Shown here: one piece after another, positions 1 to 11,703 of the stretch
How positions within the stretch are numbered: the first letter of the stretch is position 1
Layout of the letters: every line of letters starts with the position of its first letter
From: Artocarpus heterophyllus
Taxonomy: Eukaryota > Streptophyta > Magnoliopsida > Rosales > Moraceae
NCBI GenBank assembly: GCA_025403435.1
Contig: CM046327.1
Coordinates: 11,896,218-11,960,217, forward strand
Length of the DNA stretch: 64,000 bases
Reading direction: 5' to 3'
Notes under the pieces: model-generated
What the model saw: the letters and a program-made list of their open reading frames with translations, nothing else
Told to the model about the DNA's origin: nothing
The model's database searches: none
Made by a program: the position numbers and the translations under genes

Positions 1-480
1 AAAATCTAAGAGTAATGCTCTTGTCATTGAGAATACATCTTTGACGGAGAAAGTTGATGATTTAACCAAAATGGTTTTAAAATTGGCAAATGGCAAGAAA
101 AAATTTGATTTAATGCTTGGTGAACAACAATGCTTTTTCAACAAAGATGGTCTAGGATTTAAACCAAGAAATGATTAAAAATATTTCAAAAATTATTTTG
201 TTAAAGCATCAACAAGTGATTATAATCCAAAATATGTATGCACATATTATAATCAAGATGGCTATACCACAGCTTATTGCCATATTAAGAAAACTGCATA
301 TTTTGGAATTAAGCAAAAATGGATTCCAAAATGCTCAAAGACAAACGAACATGGACCCAAAGTTATGTGGGTGCCAAAAACCAAAACTTAAATTGTTTTA
401 TAGTGATTTTGTAGAGGTTCCTAAACTAAAAAGATCAAGAACATATGAAAAAGAACCATTCACATGAGTTCAAAGACCTT
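1..480 (+). pseudogene. decayed Copia-type gag fragment
   Basis: Translation of the + strand gives a coiled, Lys/Leu-rich stretch followed by a degenerate retroviral zinc knuckle near 238-285 and a WVPK-type motif near 367-380, the pattern of the C-terminal gag of SIRE-like Copia polyproteins. The knuckle is broken: the second Cys and the His of the C-x2-C-x4-H-x4-C pattern read as Tyr. A stop codon near 176 breaks the frame. No protease, integrase or reverse transcriptase follows, so pol is deleted or the element was non-autonomous. The left part lies outside the window. Lineage is inferred from motif style only. Confidence 0.6.
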
Positions 481-1330
481 ACATGACGATGGGCAAATTG
501 CAGAACTAAGATCATTCATTAGTCCAAGGTTTCAATTTAAAGACGTTATGTGTCTCTAACTCATTTGTATTTTTGTGTATATTTATATGTCTTGAAAATT
601 GGATTTGTTTTAATATATGATTGAGAATTTTTTTCATGCTTACTTAGTGATGATAAAGTATGTAAAATTTGTGTTTTCTCTTTTGATTATTCTTGCATAT
701 TTTGTTTGAGATTTTAAGTATTGTTTCTTGCCACTCAAAAGTTTCATTTTTCTTAGTTTTAAATTTTATGAAGGTTTTTCTCTTTATTATCTCATAAGTA
801 GATGTGCGATGTGTTTTACTTGTTTGAATTATTATTGTCTTATCATATATGTTGTGTTTGTTTATGAATGTTTTAACCTTTCTCTTTAGTCATTCTTATT
901 TTAAAAATATTCTTTTTAGTTTTTAAAATAAAATTTTAAAAAGTGAGTACAGCAGCTCGGGCTGCACCTCAAGTAGCAGTGGTTGACCGTTACACGTATA
1001 GCACGGTCGACTGTGTCATCAGGGAGGGCCAATCTGAACACGACCCGGGATGAATAAAAGGAGAAAATTTCTCCTTTTATTTTCTCCTTTTTTCCTCATT
1101 TATCCTCTTCAATTCCATGACCTAGCAGAGCGAAAATTTGCTCTCTCATCTCCAATTTGCTTTTCTTTGGTTCAAATAAAGTTTTATTGAGTTTTCTTTA
1201 TAAATTCTCATCAAAATCTCTCAAATCCCTTCCAATTTGTGCAAAATCTGCCCAAAGTTCTTCAATTCTATCCATCATATCTGAATTTTTTTTTTGAGTT
1301 CTTATGTATTCCTTTGAGTGCTTCTAATCA
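481..1330 (+). other. non-coding spacer inside the Copia-like element
   Basis: No protein family is recognisable. The first 470 bases are T-rich. The rest is less AT-biased and contains a perfect 11-bp inverted repeat with a 1-base spacer at 1056-1078 (arms AAAAGGAGAAA / TTTCTCCTTTT), echoed by a further CTCCTTTT just downstream. It lies between the gag remnant and a second ORF remnant and probably belongs to the same element. Confidence 0.4.
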
Positions 1331-2470
1331 ATGGCGAGGCATGAAGAATCTTCTAAAAGGTGAGGCAAATGTCAAGCAACAAATGACGATGAAAATGAGT
1401 ATCGCTCTAAGGTAATCCATGATCCCAATATCTTGATTGCCAATAGTAGAAGAAGTTATTAGGAAAATAATTATGTTTGAGGATACACTTACTAGGAAAA
1501 TAATTATGTTTGAGGATATGCAATTGTTAAACCTTAGAATCATGTTTGACTGATTAGCTTGGTTGAATCTTGTGGAAACCAGAGAGTGGGTATACCCTAG
1601 ACTTGTTAGAACTTTTTATGCACAAATGAATGCCAACTCTGAGAATCTTACTTTTTCTTGTGAACTAAAAGACAAAACCATAATTTTGGATTCTTAAACA
1701 ATTAGTCTTTCTTTAGGCACACCCAACACTGGCTTTCCTATTTGATCAATAGACACATTTGAAATAGACTTTGAGCCTGTAGTTTTGTATGATACCCTTA
1801 TAGAGTCACCAAATGGAATTAATCCTCTTAGACCTAGAGCCAGAGACTTACCTATATGAGTAAGAGTATTACATCATATAGTCTCTCTGAACCTTATCTC
1901 AAAGGTTGGACATAAAGACAATCTCACTGCTTTTGGCATCCCTCTTTTGTGTTACATTCTTAGTGGAACCCTATTGAACATAAGGCAACTTATTCTAAAC
2001 CGCATCATAGTAGCTTCTGGCGGTCAATTTAGGGTCAATTTACCTTATGGGATGCTTCTAAGTCGTATTTTTGAATACTTTGAAGTTCCTCTGATTAGAG
2101 AATCTGAGAAATATCAACCCACTCCCAACATGTTTTTCAATGCTACAAATCTTAAAAGAATGGGATTGGAGGTGTCTGGTGTCGCGAGGGACAAGGTCTA
2201 GCTCCACATTCTCAAGAGGAAGAAGGACATGAGTTCGAGTAGGCAAAAGGTCACTTTGCCATGGAAGAAGAACTTCCTTATGCACCTCAAGCAAGCTCAT
2301 CCTCCAGCGACTCCCATTCTGGCGTAATCGCTCGACTTGATTCCTTCGAGTTGAACCTTGTTGCCTATCGCGCTCACACTGATAAGCAATTCTCTCTGCT
2401 TAACAACACCATGGGTAGCATATTAGAGGAGCTTAGAAGATTCAACATGCGAGAATCACCCCCTTTGTGA
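1331..2470 (+). pseudogene. decayed retrotransposon ORF downstream of gag (plant-transposon-protein-like)
   Basis: An ATG at 1331 opens a reading frame that soon meets stops. From about 1820 to 2201 a better-preserved segment resembles the 'putative plant transposon protein' domain often found in plant LTR elements, and 2261-2470 encodes a Ser-rich then coiled-coil tail ending in a stop at 2468. Several stops and frame changes show it is dead. Its place just ahead of a polypurine-rich 3' region and an LTR fits the extra 3' ORF of SIRE/Maximus-type Copia elements. The domain assignment is from memory of the pattern and is tentative. Confidence 0.45.
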
Positions 2471-2639
2471 TTTGACTTTTTTTTTTCAATTTTTCACTTC
2501 ATTTTTATGTTTTAAATGCCTTGGATATTGTTGGTACTTGAATTTTTTTTTTTTTTTTTTTATCTTTTGAGACTTTATGTAATTTGAATTTCAAGTGCAT
2601 TCTTAGTATCATTTTGGCCTGATTTTCTTGTCTTGCATT

Positions 2640-3274
2640 ATCTTGCTTTCACTTTTCGTTTATAATTAACGTATTTGATGCAAGGGGAGATTTTTAAGAT
2701 TGATATTGACGTGCATTATCCCATGAATTGCTTTGCATTTGCTATTGTTTTTGTCTCTCACTTTTACAATATTTTGTCCAAAACGTAACATATTTGATAC
2801 CAGGGGAGTCATATTTTTTTTAATTAATAATTATTCTTGTACAATATATTTGGATTCAGATTGAGGCTCTCTTGATCAAATATGTCTCAAGATATCATAC
2901 ATTTAGGGGGAGTTTCAGTTTACTCTTCAATATGCACATATTAAGAGGCAGTCTCATTCATTTTGACAAGGGGAGTTTATATACTCCAAGATAGTTAATT
3001 TGTGTAAATTTTTGCATATGTGCTTACTCTATGTGCTTTAAAGCCTTGTTCTTTTTAGGGGAGATAAGCATATGATATGATATTCTTAGTTTATACATCA
3101 TTTTTGTTTGGATGCTCTCAATTTATGCATTCTTTTCATTTAATTCTTCAACCCTTTTTACTAATGCCAAAGGGGGAGAAGAGAGATTGATTGCTCTAAA
3201 AGTAAAATAAAATAAAATTATTTTATTTCTATAATAAGCAATTAATTGTTTGTCATCATTAAAAAGGAGGAGAT
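2640..3274 (+). other. 3' untranslated region with repeated polypurine tracts
   Basis: At least six short G-rich purine tracts (AAGGGGAGA, CAGGGGAG, TAGGGGGAG, AAGGGGAG, TAGGGGAGA, AAAGGGGGAGAAG) punctuate this T-rich stretch. The final tract, AAAAAGGAGGAGAT at 3261-3274, directly precedes the LTR and is the likely plus-strand primer. Multiple polypurine tracts ahead of the 3' LTR are typical of SIRE/Maximus Copia elements. Confidence 0.6.
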
Positions 3275-3556
3275 TGTTAGCACCTAAGTTTCAAAGAAAA
3301 TATTTATTTTTGTTTTGATGACAACAAACAATTAATTGCTTAAACACTAATGATTTATCTTAAGTATGTAGAGCCATTTAGTGTTATTATTTTAGTATCT
3401 TAAGATAATCGAAAGGATTTTCTATCAAGACTCAGAAGGAATTAGCAAAGACAGGTAAACTACCGAGAGCTTGAAGATTGAAGAAATGACATCAATAAGC
3501 ATGAAAAATAGGTCTAAGTTTTATTTCTTAGCTTGTATGATGTTAGAGCATACACA

Positions 3557-5805
3557 TATAACGCCCCTATATTGGGGTTAACAGTTTTCAATAAATTAAA
3601 ATAAAGATAAAAAATAAAAGTAAAACTTCCAAAATAAAGTTGCTCAGGACTTAAATAAAAACTCTCAAATCAAAAGAAAAATATAAACAACAATTAAACC
3701 ATAGTTTAATGTAGCACCTTAAATTTAATAATATAAAACTGTCATAATCATCATTTCAACCCTTAACACATCTTAATACAGTCATAGAAAGTAACAATCT
3801 TTACTTACATTATCATGAAGAACATTTTTAACAATTGAAGCAATCACAATGTATTATAGCTATATAGCTTTCTTAACTATTTTTCTCGTAGCCACCTCAC
3901 ACTTAGTGAGTCCTGAAAAGATGAAAATATAAGGGAATGAGCGACAACATGCTTAGTAGGGAAAACTATTACTCACCTTTAGGTTTTTATCTTTACCACA
4001 TTAAAACCTACATGGTTAGTTAATTCTCATCATTGCTCATCAATTTTATCATGTTCAATTCTAGTGAATATTTTATGATCATTCTTACTAAGTTCTATAC
4101 ATATATATATATTAATCAATAGAATATCATATCACTCAACTCAACGAAACCCAAATGGGCACGCTTGATCACCCTTCAAACATTCCAAAGGTGTTCCGGT
4201 GAGGGGACATCAAGCCTCGAGTCCTCACGAAGTTGATTCCTATACAGTGCGTTCTAGGACTTTCGACCCAAGGAAGCGTCATCACCCCCCCTATTTTACC
4301 TTTTAGGGTATTTGTACCCAAGAACGTAACCACCACTCTCTTCACGTCTTACCATTCCTTTATATTTATTCATTATTTATAGAGTTAGTTTTTCCTAACC
4401 ATGCTTCTCAATTTACAACAACATATGTCAAATCAATATATTCTCGTTGTATAATATAGGACGAGTTCACTGCATAGTTTCATATGTGATACTCAGATAA
4501 TAGCAGTTTTACATACATATATATACATATCTTGCAATAAAACAACCAGTTTTGATTCCATAAAAACTCACAAAAGATGAGTAATAGAATCCCTACCTCT
4601 TGGCTAATTATCATGTTGATAACTTCCAGCTCACAATAACAAGCTCACCACATAAGCTCTAAATACTCTGTCATCCTATGACGTATAAAATAACCATAAT
4701 TTAACTAAATTCCTAATCCCTAATCATACCAATTTATCATCTATCCTTATTAGTATGCCATTATCATTTATATGAAATCCTTGAAACATTTTGTGACACA
4801 AAATAATGAAAAACAAGTGAGTTTGGACTGTCGATCGGTCTATCGATCAACGTTTCTGGCCTTCTGAACAAAACTGCTATTTTTGGGGTTCGGCCTGCTG
4901 GTCTTGTTTAGACTTCTGCCTGCCGACATAGCACTTTCTAGAAATCTAGTTTCCCATTTTCAAGGGTTTCAAACTTTAAAACTCAATTTGATCCTTTTTA
5001 TCAATTTCTAGGGTATTGAAAATGCATAAAAACAATGAATTATTACACTTAAACACAGATACATCTTTCTTCTCAAAATTTTCATACTTAACAAAGAAAT
5101 CTAAACCAAAAAATCAAAACTTTTTAAAACTTGCTCAAAAACTCATTTTAAACAAAAATCTATGTAAATCAAGCTTTAAAAATGTTATATAATTACCCAC
5201 AAACATCAAGAATATATTTCTCACAATTCTCATACCAAAACACAAATTTAAATCAAGGTTTTTGGCTAAGAAAACCTTACCTCAAGCTTAAAGAAAAATA
5301 GTAATTTTGTTTGCAAAAATCCTTGATCTTGTTTTGTGAATTTGAAAGATCTACAAAAATAACTTTGGATTTCTCTCTTGATTACCTTGAAGCTAAGTTG
5401 ATGATCTTTAATCTTAAATAAATCAAAGAGAAAAAAAGAAGAGAGAAAACGAAGAGGAAAAGAGAAAGAAAGAAAGAGTCTCGTGAGAGGAGAGAAGAAA
5501 AGAAGAAAAGGAAAGGAAAGAAAAAGAAAGGAAGTGAGAAGACAATGGGGTTGGCAGGTAAAAATCAAGTCTCCATTAGAGACTTTCAGAGCAAATTAAT
5601 GCCAAATGGCAGTTTTGTGATTAAATTAATGTTCCAAGGACATTTTGGTCAATATACTAAATAGGTATAGAAAAATTTTAGAAACTTTAAAAATATATAG
5701 AAATAAATAATATGAATTAGATTCTAAGTGAAACAAATTTTAATTGACACACTAATAATTAATATAATTACCATAATACCCGTTAGGAAAATAACAGGTG
5801 TCACG
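3557..5805 (-). mobile_element. solo LTR of a Gypsy (Tekay-like) element, 2249 bp
   Basis: Both ends are bounded by the same 5 bases, ACACA at 3552-3556 and 5806-5810, which defines a target-site duplication. The ends read TATAACGCCCC and GGTGTCACG, point-mutated forms of TGTAACRCCCC and GGTGTTACA. The body is very similar throughout to the solo LTR at 20430-22661 and, over about 4140-4350, to the reverse complement of the Gypsy LTR near 54770-54970. There is no internal gag or pol, so it is a recombination product. It sits inside the Copia LTR. Confidence 0.9.
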
Positions 5806-6237
5806 ACACAAGATTTTTATCAAGTTTAATTGGCTCAAATCTTTGCTTATGCTTTAAACTTGCTTCTTTTTTTTTCAAAGTATTTAAAATTAAGATTGAA
5901 AAACTTTAAAGTCTTGAAATCTTGTTCTAAATTGTTGTTACATAACTTATATTATTTCAAGACTTAGCAACTGATTTAGAAAAATTTTTAAATGGATTAA
6001 AATTGGTTTTTGTAAACTTAAAAATTTTTTAAATAAAAAAGACGCACGCCCAGGTCACTAGAGAGGTGCAGTAGGCATACGTCGTCGACCGCACCAGCTC
6101 GAGGGGGGCTGGTCTTTTAGCACCAGGGTCGACAGCACTATGTCTAGTAGGGTTGACTGCGATCTCCAACGGTTATATTTCTAGCCGTTAGAAATGCATC
6201 TCAAACAGTCATAAACGGCTTGTTTCGAGTTTTTGCC

Positions 6238-6246
6238 TATAAAAAG
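6238..6246 (+). promoter_or_regulatory. TATA box of the Copia LTR
   Basis: TATAAAAAG lies in the less AT-rich middle of the LTR, after the repeated AACGGTT / CCGTTAG motifs, as in the U3 promoter of SIRE-like LTRs. Activity is not shown by the sequence. Confidence 0.4.
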
Positions 6247-6911
6247 CCTCATTTATGACTTTAGTAAGTATCAATAACACCTAGAATCAACCTTGTATTA
6301 TTCTCTAAGTGTTCTATAAGCTTTTGATCAATAATTGAGCCAAACTTGTTATATATTTTTATTGTGTGCTTGATCATCTCCTAGTTGTTCTAAATTGTAT
6401 TCCATCCATTTCTAGGAGTTAAGAGAGAGTGCTTAAACTTTTCCAATCATTGTAAGCCGAGTGAATTAGGTTTCTGAAGCCTTAGTAAATTTGAAGTTGT
6501 TTTGGGTTTGCCAATCTCTGTGTAAAATTAGTGGGTTACTTTGGTTAGTCAATCTCTATATAAAATTGATGGTTGTAAGAATGTGTGGTGAGCCCTGGGT
6601 AGAAAAACTCATCGGATTATACAAGGAGTGATTAGGCCGAAAAGACGGTCGTGATAGTAGAAGAGGCCGAGTCGAAGACTTTGCTCGATGACAGTAGATG
6701 TAAGCATATTGCCGAATCATTATAAATCGTGTTTGCATTTCTCTATCCCTACCTCTTTATATTAACGTACTTATATTTTGTTGAAGTTTATTATAATTGA
6801 TATTTTCGTGTTTCACTTACTTGTGCATTTTATTTAGAAAATTTCAATAATTGTGAAAAAAATTTTAAACCCAATTCACCCTCCTTTTGGATAGCTATTC
6901 TTGGGTTAACA

Positions 6912-7707
6912 CCCAATCTACCTCCCTTGGAGGGCCAAAATTCCATGCAACATGCCACTTGACAATCGCCATAATCGAAGCCGATTTCTAGCCTCCTAGG
7001 CCCACTAGCCCACCAACTTGCTCCAAAAACCCATCACGAGCCTCCCTGCCTCGCCAAGCAGCCTCCACACCACTGTTGGATCCCCTCATGACCAAAGCCC
7101 CTATATAATCAAACAGCCTTGGGCGCTGCCCCCTCTCCAAGACTAGAGCATCGACACAGTCGTCGGGCTTTAGCCCAAGGGATAAGAAGCGAGGCAGTGC
7201 TAATAAAACCCGAAAAAACCTAACAGAGATGAGAACGTGCAAGAGAGGGGAAAAAAAAAAGAGCAAGGACAGAATAGTAATTCTACTCATGTGACGAAGC
7301 GACAGCGTTTCGTTGGAAAAAAAAAAAATAAATAAAGGCAACTTTCAGATCTGATTGATTTCACTTGTCCGAGCAAGTAGACAAAAATCTGTTTTGTTGG
7401 AAGTTGAGAAAGGTTTAATGGAAGCTCCAACTGTGTATCTAAACTAACACCTAAAAACAACAACACTAATAAATTAATAATTATTACACTGGTTCAGGAA
7501 TTGGTTGAGCCACTCACCTACACCTCTTTGATTTCCCTCGCCACAATTAATAAATAACGATAATAATAATAATAATAATAAAAATAATAATGTTCCCACC
7601 CCCAAAACAAAGTACAAAATCACAAATTTAAACACGATCAAAAATATAATCGTTGCTTCTTTTTCCACAATTTCTTCTGTTTCGCGGGATTCTCTCCTCT
7701 GTTTCCA
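6912..7707. other. intergenic region upstream of PAS2
   Basis: No coding signal. 6960-7200 is relatively GC-rich with no recognisable protein. An (AAT/TAA)n run lies at about 7559-7592. The last 100 bases should hold the PAS2 5' leader, which is T-rich ahead of the ATG; I could not fix a TATA box. Confidence 0.5.
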
Positions 7708-10356
7708 ATGGAGGGATCTTCTTTGCTTCTCAAGCGCCTGTATCTCACCATCTACAATTTGGTCGTCCTCGTCGGCTGGTACTGCTAATTTTCCTCTCTT
7801 TTCTCTCTCTCTCTCTCTGTGTTTATACCAAACCCAGATTTGAAAAAACAAAAAAAAAAAGATAAAAAGATAAAAATGGAAAAGAAAAGTTTTTTAATTT
7901 TGTAAATTTTTGTGTGATAAAACATCTATGGCAGGTTACAGGTATTGTATTTAGCTGTGAGGACTCTGAAGGAGTCCGGCCATGAAGCGGTATACGACGC
8001 CGTAGAACGCCCTCTTCTTCTTGCTCAATCCGCTGCCGTTTTGGAGGTAGTACTTTGTTTTTACTCTTTTAAATTTTTCAAGGGAAAGGAAAGGAAATGT
8101 CCTGCGTCTTTTTTTTTTATTTTAATTTTTCTTTGTGTTTTAAGGCAATTTAGATCACTTTTTTTGGTAGTAGTAGGGCATTCCTTCAATCCTTCGTACT
8201 TATGTTGTTTTTTACATCGGATCACATTAAAATCGAGGCGGATCGGAGTACCAACATTCAAAATTTCGAAGAATTTTGATTAAAATCTGACGGTTTAAAA
8301 ATGTTCCCGCGGACTAGTGGGGAAATCTTTGTTTCTAAGTGCCCAAAATTTTGAACCTTATTCATATCGTATTCTGACCCCTTCTTCTTTTTTTTCCTTC
8401 TTGGTGGACCTTGATTTCCTTGGTGACAGATTCTTCACGGGTTAGTAGGTCAGTACAGCTTTTTTTTTTTTTTTTTCTTTTTTTTTTGGTTGGTAGGCTA
8501 ATTTTTATTAACAGAAAAAGGAAAAAAGAAAAAGGGTTCATTTCTTCTTTTTTTGTGGGTTTTTTTTTTTTTTTTTAATTTTTATTGAAATAGGTATTGT
8601 GAAATCTCCAATTACTGCAACCCTGCCACAGATAGGTTCAAGATTGTACGTGACTTGGGGGATCTTGTGGAGTTTTCCTGAGGTTAGATAACATCACTTG
8701 CTAGTGTTATTATTCCCTATTTGTTTGACTACTTGTGCATTTGCATATTGCAATGAAATCATTAAGGTTTTTAGTGAATGAAGCTTGTTTGTGGGCTTGT
8801 TGCAGACTCGAAATCATGTACTTGTGAGCTCTTTGGTCCTCAGCTGGTCTATTACAGAGGCAAGTATCACAAGAATGTCATTTTCTATTCCTTCAAGTCC
8901 TTATTAGAAACTATGGTTCACTTTTCTTGTTATGTTTACAGAGTTTTGCAAAAGGCTTGTATCGGTATTATCGGTGTTCACAATCTGTGTGAACAGCGTG
9001 TCCATGAAGAAATTAAAAGTGTCTTTAAGGCCAATTGTCCAAATTCTGTGGTGGTTTTTACTGATGACTTTTTTGGAAAAATCATCATATTGTTGTGCTA
9101 AATTTAGCTAGGAGACAAACAGAAGGACCCTTGTTGCTGTAACTAATATTGCTAACCATAAAAAGATTTATAAATAATTGTTATTTGGTCTCTCTGTGAA
9201 AACAAATTTACTCGGTATGACCTTGTATGGAAGGGTAATGAATTGAATACAAGCTTTCAAGATGCACGCCAAGAAGGGTGTTGTTCAAATCTTCAGTTAC
9301 ATGGTTTAGTTTGTCACATTGTCATATATCATTTTCCAAAGTTGCTTGTTAAATTTCAAATTGTTTTTAAGGAGGCCAAACACTTTGTCTAGGATTTAGT
9401 ACAGAATTATGCAGAATCTAATAAAGTTAAATTGTTCTGATGCATCTTTTCCATTTCTAGTCATATTGATTTTAATTCTGTGGATAAGCAAAGTTTTTAC
9501 CTTATATATGTATATATATATAATTGCAGATCATACGATATTCTTTCTTTGGCATGAAGGAGGCACTTGGTTCTGCACCTTCATGGCTCCAGTGGCTTCG
9601 GTTTGAACTGTCCCCCATTCCCTTGGTTTACCAAACTGGTTGATTTTCTATGTGTTTCCTTGATCAATCTTTTTAATTTCATGCTATGCAGGTACAGCAC
9701 CTTTTTGGTTTTGTATCCAACGGGAATCACCAGCGAAGTTGGTCTTATTTATGTTGCCCTGCCATACATGCAGGTACCAAATTTGATGACAGCACGAAAC
9801 ATGCCCATCCGTTTCTCCTTTGAAATTTTGTTGGAAAGCAAGTTTGCTAAATGATTTGCATCGTTGCAGAAATCTGAGAAGTACTGTATAAGGATGCCAA
9901 ACAAATGGAACTTCTCTTTCGATTATTTCTATGCCGCCCTTCTGGCCTTAGGCATCTATGTCCCAGGTATAATTCTGAATGAGCTCGGTACAAATTAGCT
10001 AAATTTGTCCTAGTTAGGCCTAGTTTGAGATTGTCGCGCTTTTAATAAAAGCATAACTTTTACTTTTAGCAAAAGTAGAATCCTAAGCTAAAAGCTACAA
10101 AATCTATCATTTCAAAATAATTAAAAAACCGCATCCACGTCTACGCAACGTGCTTTTGTATACTTTTACCAAACACTCTCGTTACATTGTATGAAAACTG
10201 CTTTTAGGAGTTCCAACAGCAATCCCAAATTGAGTTTAGTTTCTTTGATCGGAAACCCTTGATGGGATTTCTTTATCTATTGCAGGCGGTCCTCACATGT
10301 ACAGTTACATGCTTGGGCAGAGGAAGAGAGCTCTCTCAAAGTCCAAGAGGGAGTAG
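7708..10356 (+). CDS. PAS2: very-long-chain (3R)-3-hydroxyacyl-CoA dehydratase (PASTICCINO 2 / HACD), nine exons
   Basis: Exons: 7708-7778, 7935-8046, 8430-8448 (19 nt), 8594-8682, 8806-8859, 9530-9600, 9692-9773, 9870-9966, 10286-10356. They join without a break into 221 codons plus stop, the usual length of plant PAS2. The protein starts MEGSSLLLKR and is strongly hydrophobic with several membrane spans, as expected for this ER enzyme. The HACD catalytic pair is present as LYPTGITSE, with Tyr147 and Glu154 spaced by seven residues. The C-terminus KSKRE is a KxKxx-type ER-retrieval signal. PAS2 removes water from 3-hydroxyacyl-CoA, the third step of fatty acid elongation, in the elongase complex. 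All introns fit GT-AG except the fifth (8860-9529), which starts GCAAGT. A (TC)n run in intron 1 is near 7799-7819. Nothing suggests it is inactive. Confidence 0.96.
10020..10210. mobile_element. possible MITE in the last PAS2 intron
   Basis: This intron segment has self-complementary blocks (AAAGCATAACTTTTACTTTT, AAAAGTAGAATCC, TACTTTTACC) and a 'CCAAACACTCTCG' style edge, as in short inverted-repeat elements. Boundaries and target duplication were not resolved. Confidence 0.25.
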
Positions 10357-10735
10357 TTGTAAGCGCAGCAAAATTCAAATACGTTGTCTCATGGTTTTTC
10401 CGTCTCATACTTGATTTGAACACTGTGTCTTAGGTAGAATTTTAATCTAAGAAGCGTTTTTGGCCAGCCTAGTTTTTCTTTTCTTTTTCCTCAAGTATTA
10501 GCAAATGCCCAGATATTTGTATCTTCCATTTATTGCAAATGTTTCAATATAATTTGTTCGAATAACCAAGTCGATGCTCCCATGCCAAGAGAACCAATGT
10601 TGAGCTCTAGATAGCGTTAAAGCTTTGGCAATTGAGGAAAAACTTGAGATTTAACTAGGATTTAAATAAAATTGGTAAGCTTAAAAAGAGTGCATACACA
10701 ATAACCTTCATCGGTCAAAAGTGGTAAGCTAAATA

Positions 10736-11031
10736 GGGTGTTTGGTGATAGAGCGTGTTTGGTTCGTAGATTTAAACCACTGTTTGAACTATTTGGCCAT
10801 AATATTATCTCTCACAAGAATTTAAATTTTCGTTCGAATTTTTCCATTGAAACCTATAAACTAAATAGACTCTCAGTTTTAACCAAAACTTTTGATTGTT
10901 ATAATGTAGAGCTTTCATATATTATAGTGTAAAAAAAAATGTGTTACAGTATAAAGTCTTTTACATGTTTCAATGTTTTTTATCAAAACTAGTTTAAATT
11001 CTTTGTTTGAAGTAATGCTCCCAGACACCGT
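10736..11031. repeat. short dispersed element, copy A
   Basis: Edges read GGTGTTTGG and (reverse strand) GGTGTCTGGGAG, resembling ends of the copies at 11548-11703, 32105-32272 and 37692-37860. Inside it has the family's 'GTACAGTATAAAG...TTACATGTT' type motif. It looks like a non-autonomous DNA element; superfamily not determined. Confidence 0.35.
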
Positions 11032-11106
11032 ATAAAAGAGTGCAGGGTATTTTTGGTAGGATGCAGCTTTTTATCGATGACTTGTTAAAGTGTAATACGT
11101 TTTTCA

Positions 11107-11152
11107 TAATCTGATATTTTTTATAATCTGATATTTTTTATAATCTGATATG
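11107..11152. repeat. 17-bp tandem repeat, about 2.6 copies
   Basis: The unit AATCTGATATTTTTTAT recurs without change. Confidence 0.8.
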
Positions 11153-11547
11153 AGTAGAGAGTGGTGGCTTGAAAAACTGTCTCCTACTTTTCATATCTTA
11201 CCTAGAATTCTCCTTCATCTATAGTCTGAAATTATTACACACATAAAAAAAGACAATCCTTACAAAGAGCAAAACAGAAAATGAAAAACAGCACGCTATT
11301 ACTTTGGATCAACCAGACTCTTTAGTCTCACTGATGCACACAAAATTCCCCAAAAACAGATGATTCTGGCAACTTTATAGTGTCTACCCATTTGTGGCTT
11401 CTTTACTCGCATTAAATTCAGAATCTGTTTCACACAACTTCCGTCGTATACAAGGTTAGTTTTCAGTCGGTTAGTGTTACTTAACCGATGAATTAAAATT
11501 TGCTTTATGAATTGAGTTTTGGATAACAATTGATATGACAGTCACTT

Positions 11548-11703
11548 AGGCTGTTTGACATTTCGGTTGTTGAAAACAGACAGTATAAAGTTCTCAACTG
11601 CTACAATAAAAAGCAAAAAAGTTGTTACATTGTAAATTTCTCACATGTTATAGTTTTTAAATCAATATTTTCAGCTCCAATCATTCTCCCAAACACCCAA
11701 CGA
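11548..11703. repeat. short dispersed element, copy B
   Basis: It carries the internal motif pair 'CAGTATAAAGTTCTCAACTG' and 'GTAAATTTCTCACATGTTAT' and ends TCTCCCAAACACCCAACG, close to the inverted form of its start (GGCTGTTTGACATTTCGG). It belongs with copies A, C and D. Confidence 0.4.

Larger units (their letters stand above)
3275..6911 (+). mobile_element. 3' LTR of a SIRE-like Copia element, split by a solo LTR
   Basis: The LTR starts with TGTTAG at 3275, right after the polypurine tract, and ends with TTAACA at 6911. It is interrupted after 3556 and resumes at 5806 (the second copy of the 5-bp duplication) or 5811. Without the insert it is about 1.38 kb. The start, with its 'ATGACAACAAAC'-type stretch, the TATAAAAAG box and the CACCCTCC-TTTTGG region near the end match the general layout of SIRE-type LTRs. 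The 5' LTR is outside the window, so no duplication can be checked. Confidence 0.65.

Noticed and set aside
5266..5568. 100-codon Phe/Leu/Ser-rich ORF on the - strand
   Set aside because: It is a purine-rich low-complexity tract inside a solo LTR; a matching tract at 22148-22378 has a different sequence and frame.
7474..7851. 125-codon ORF on the - strand
   Set aside because: It is antisense to PAS2 exon 1 and its leader and has a low-complexity, simple-repeat composition.
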